Below are positions 60,384 through 64,000 of a stretch of 64,000 bases of DNA, in pieces; positions within the stretch are counted from its first letter, which is position 1, and each line of letters begins with the position of its first letter. The stretch spans positions 1,426,001 through 1,490,000 of the forward strand of contig CM065885.1 in assembly GCA_033439255.1 (NCBI GenBank). The letters are read 5' to 3'. The notes beneath the pieces are model-generated. The model worked only from the letters and a program-made list of their open reading frames with translations, was not told the origin of the DNA and ran no database searches. The translations under genes were made by a program, and so were the position numbers. The stretch comes from Hericium rajendrae. Lineage: Eukaryota; Basidiomycota; Agaricomycetes; Russulales; Hericiaceae.

Positions 60384-60405
60384 GTCGACACTTCGAAGTG
60401 TCGAC
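60384..60405. repeat. Perfect 22-bp palindrome inside the hAT-type element
   Basis: Two 11-nt arms starting GTCGACACTTC meet with no spacer. It could be a dimeric protein-binding site or a replication-derived feature of the element. Confidence 0.85.
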
Positions 60406-63400
60406 TTTGCCCCTCCGGCCCCCACCCATCTCTCATGGCCTCCGCTCACACGCGCAAGGCTTCTATGTCCTACCTGCAGCCCCAAGAGCGTGCATGGCGC
60501 TGACATAGCGTCAGTAACGATACGCTGTCGTGCCTTGTTGCTATAGCAACGAGGCTCAACTCCCATTTGTTGATGACCCGTGCAGTGAGTGCGACAATCC
60601 AATTGCATGTCTGATTGCCCGCTTCCCCCACAGATGTTTGAATCCCACGTCAGCACGCATATGCATACCTTCAAGAGTACGCACGGTCTCTGTATCGTGC
60701 GCGAAAGACTAGCAGCAACGCTCAGCAACAATGGACTGTCGGGCCTCATTGCTGTAGCAACGAGGCCAAATATTGTTCGTTTATCGACTTGAACATCACA
60801 CCCGCGTCCTTCTCACACTCATACGACCATGTCTCTCGACTGTGCACGGTGCCCGCGTATGGTTTTGAATGTCCTCGCATGCCCAGGACAGCCCGCCAGC
60901 ACACATCTAGACGGCCTCACTCTGTGTTCCCCGCTTCAATGCAAACACATCTAGCATCACTGCTATGTCGCGATGCCGGGTGCGAGTCGCGCACTACTCG
61001 TTGTAGCATTCGTTAGGTCGTAAGTGCACGTCACGGCGCGTCGAGAGCATGAGGCAGTTGAGTCGACGCGCGTGCTCTCAACACGATTGCGTGCATATGC
61101 CGCAACACCGTTCCCAGGTCCCGCTGCATGCACGACAACACCGTGTTAGGGCTACTGCAGCGTACGTGCATAGCGCGTGCGTGCGTCGCTGAGACACTGT
61201 GTGACAGCAGCGCAGAAGGTGCAGTGCGCACGACGGTGGGCCGCAGTGAGCACATGCAGAGGCACTGGCGGTGGGTGATGGTTAATGCGTGGGGACAGTG
61301 ACAGTAATTTGAAGGCCACAGAGTGGTGCATTAGACATGAAGATTAGATACTTGATATTTGTAGTGTACATACAGTATACTAATAATACATTGTTGATAA
61401 ATAAATGCGGACCACAGGTTACTCGCAGGTCACTTGCGGGTCGATACATTTTGACAAAAGCTTGACCTGGATCCGGACGGGTATCAGCCACCAGGTGATC
61501 CGGATCTGCGAGTCAGGAACCCGCGGGTAAATTTCGCAGGTATACCTGCACTGACCTGCAGGTGACTCTGACTCGTGTCGGTCCCTACCATCATGATTGT
61601 TGCAGTGCTACCTTATCTATTCCTCCATCATGTTTCATCCCCATCATGCGCAGTATGATGCTGTGCAATGCACAGTTACTACCATCACCTTAGATACAAC
61701 TCGTAGCTGTGCATCCTCCTGTATTTAACCGGTTGAGCTGAGTCCCTTAGACTTCAGCTTAACCACTTTGCAACTCTATAGGATTTACCTCCTGTCAGTC
61801 GCCAGTGCCCTTTAAGTCCCTCCGCCTTGTGCTTTCCTCTCTCAATCACTCTCGACTCTCTTTATCGTTGATCGCCTCTTGAGCAGGTCAGCCTTTGTTG
61901 TTTGTGTGTAGCCTGAGCCCCTACTCAGTCACTACAGGACATCAGTCCTTAGCACTTGGTTAAGCTCTCCTACCACTCACCCTACACAAACCGGTCTACA
62001 GTCTCGACAACAGACTGCCACCATCCCATCCACCATCAAGAATCTTCTGTGAAGATCTTTAGGGTCTACTCCACATACCGGAGTCACCCCCCTTACCAAA
62101 CACCACCATTGCTCCCCTCATTCCCCTATACCTTCCCCTCAAGGCATTAGAAGATGAATTAACAGACAAACAAAGGGCACATCGTCACTACCTAGAGGAG
62201 GATCAAGCAACCCCTTACCGAATTTGTAGAATCAAGGTATGGCCAAAACTCTACACTTACAATGAAGCAGCAGACCTCCTTTACTACAACAAGGAATTGA
62301 CATACCATGACGAAGACGGCAAACTCATAAGGATCTGGAGGAAAGGAAAGAAAATCACTTCGACCAAGGAAAATGCCCCAGCAGAGTTCTTCAGAACAAA
62401 CTATCTACATGAAGGAGAACAACACAAGCAGATAGTCCAACAATCTGGGTGTGTACTCCTCTCTACTCTGACATTTCCTAGGACTGAATCGTCTGGCTAC
62501 CTCTATGACGATATCAACAAAATCCACTACCGGTTCGACCTCGGGACATGCCAATTCTATATCCTATATGGAACAACTAGAGATGGCTCGATCCAGGAAG
62601 AACAGATCGACCTTGTCAGACCTGTCACCCTCTACGACTCCCACACCACCTTTTCCTATGCTGATCCTAGGATCAGTGAAACCCCGGCCGGTGAACTTGA
62701 GGAACTCCAGAGTTCTAGAGCAGCAACTCCCATCGACCCCTCCATCTCCCTACCTTCCATCCCAGACCCCATCACCAAAACACCGGTTCCTCTACCCAGG
62801 ACATCCAATCCTAAAGAAGACCCAGACAGCAACTCAGAACCCTCTGATAGCTCTCCCCTCACAGCAAGAACCATTAACATTGGAGCAGGTAGCGAAAGCT
62901 GACACTCACATTGCTGGGCAGCAAACTCCGGAGTATTCATGGGATGCAGATTCAACGTCTGAGGCATCAACATGCAACTCAGGGTTTGCATCACTATCTC
63001 TGCCCTCCCCTTGTGTAAACAATGCAGCGACAGAGCAAAAGGAAGGTTCCAACTATGATACCCTGCGAAACGACCATATTGCCACCCAGGATACCATACA
63101 GGACCAGAACGATGATCAGGAGACACAGCAATGTAACGACATTCATCTAGGTGAAGCGAAGAGGACATGGAGATTGAAGACCTTCCAAAGGCACAGGCGC
63201 ACACCTCTTGTACCTACTCGGAGGATCCGAAAAATGCGAATTCAAAACACCACATGGTTATCATCGGTACATCGCCCAGATTTCACAGAAGATGCCGATG
63301 AATCCATCATGCCAATCCCCACAGATTGGTCCATCAAGGGTCTTGGCATCTCCAACCCTGATGATGATTTCAATTGTATTCTTGATCCATCACTACCCGA

Positions 63401-64000
63401 TGACATGGTATTCTGCATTAATCGCACTGTGACCAATGCCCAAGAACTTGCTGCTGCCTTTGCTAGTAAGCAGAAGACCCGGACTTTAGACCAAATGATC
63501 CCACAGGAATACCGGGAATTTCGCGATGTCTTTGAGGAAAAAGCATCAGAATGACTGCCCACCAGAAGACCATGGGACCATGCCATCGACCTCAAACCAG
63601 AGGTCGAGCCACATTCTGCCAAGGCCTACCCAATGGCTCCACATAAGCTCAAGGAACTTGACAAGTTTCTAGAAGAAAGTCTCCACAAGGGGTACATTCG
63701 AGAATCTAAATCTCCTTGGGCAGCCCCATTCTTTTTCATATCCAAGAAAGATGGCAAACTCCGACCGGTTCAAGACTACCGAGAGCTCAACAAAAGGACC
63801 ATACGCAATGAATACCCTTTACCGCTTATCGGTGAACTTGTTGATAAACTCAAAGGAGCCAAAGTATTCTCCAAGTTCGACCTACGATGGGGGTACAACA
63901 ATGTTCACATTAAAGAAGGCGACAAACACAAGGCTGCCTTTCGTTGCAGCCGAGGACTATTTGAACCCACAGTCATGTTCTTCGGACTGACCAACTCCCC

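Larger units (their letters stand above)
59917..61587. mobile_element. Non-autonomous hAT-type element nested in the LTR region
   Basis: The 1,671-bp unit is flanked by identical CCATCATG (59909-59916 and 61588-61595). Its ends, TAGGGTTCGACACGAGT and TAGGGACCGACACGAGT read inward, match at all but two or three positions. An 8-bp duplication with TAGGG ends is the hAT pattern. Subterminal direct repeats of about 60 bp (TGACCTGGATCTGCGCGGGT near 59980; TGACCTGGATCCGGACGGGT near 61465) resemble transposase-binding arrays. The interior has palindromes but no transposase. The sharp ends and exact duplication make it the youngest layer of this nest. Confidence 0.9.
59357..64000 (+). mobile_element. 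Ty3/gypsy LTR retrotransposon, partial, broken, cut by the window end
   Basis: The best-supported part is the start of a reverse transcriptase from about 63570 to the window end, with ISKKDGKLRPVQDYRELN and VFSKFDLRWGYNNVHI, typical of chromovirus-like Ty3/gypsy elements. Upstream, 62300-63554 carries polyprotein-like sequence including the linker that precedes reverse transcriptase in this family. A possible 5' LTR lies from about 59357 (TGTTGAGATTTTG) with a TATATATA box near 59605, to about 61950, interrupted by the nested hAT-type element at 59917-61587; this LTR assignment is inference. The element is broken, with a few breaks visible in this portion, and reads as a fossil of moderate age. 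Its 3' half lies outside. Confidence 0.7.

Overview
The window comes from a filamentous basidiomycete fungus, probably an Agaricomycete. Its genes are split by many introns of about 48-66 bp with GT-AG ends. The set includes a class I hydrophobin, a GH28 pectinase, a GT69 (Cap59/Cmt1-type) glycosyltransferase, a Cdc3-type septin and a degenerate kinase-like protein of a kind common in basidiomycetes. No rRNA, tRNA or CRISPR could be supported. Nothing here behaves like an operon; neighbours are related by transcription direction only.

Layout. 0.7-7.7 kb: secreted GH28 enzyme (+), PRP43/DHX15 spliceosomal helicase (-), and an unrecognised three-exon gene (+). 9.3-15.8 kb: repeat-rich, with a GGGACAC-rich dispersed repeat, one unknown 251-aa gene and a TA-flanked 1.2 kb transposon remnant. 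15.8-26.6 kb: a local duplication carrying three related zinc-finger genes (two on -, one on +) with a Cdc3 septin between them. The second duplicate is split by about 2 kb of small transposons and a second, inverted copy of the GGGACAC repeat. 28.5-30.1 kb: a 5' hydrophobin fragment with its TATA box, a TFIIIC triple-barrel subunit gene and a hAT-type MITE with exact 8-bp target duplications. 31.6-40.7 kb: kinase-like gene, unknown gene, a small inverted-repeat element, and the mitochondrial rRNA methyltransferase MRM2. 41.0-43.6 and 52.6-55.4 kb: two oppositely oriented copies of an unclassified 2.6-2.8 kb repeat. They flank a housekeeping block: a secreted Cys-rich protein, ornithine carbamoyltransferase, glycogen synthase and cytosolic tyrosyl-tRNA synthetase. 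56.0-57.9 kb: GT69 glycosyltransferase. 58.0-64.0 kb: an AT-rich island, then a broken Ty3/gypsy LTR retrotransposon that runs off the window and carries a nested 1.67 kb hAT-type element.

The host genes cover splicing (PRP43), tRNA/5S transcription (TFIIIC), translation (TyrRS), mitochondrial ribosome maturation (MRM2), arginine synthesis (OTC), glycogen storage (GSY), morphogenesis (septin) and wall or secreted functions (GH28, GT69, hydrophobin fragment, Cys-rich protein). The least explained parts are the zinc-finger family built from one-finger-pair exons and the 2.6-2.8 kb repeat with conserved TATA-like and splice-donor-like words but no conserved reading frame. All exon junctions were read by eye from frame continuity and GT-AG ends; similarity to named families is from recalled motifs, not from searches.
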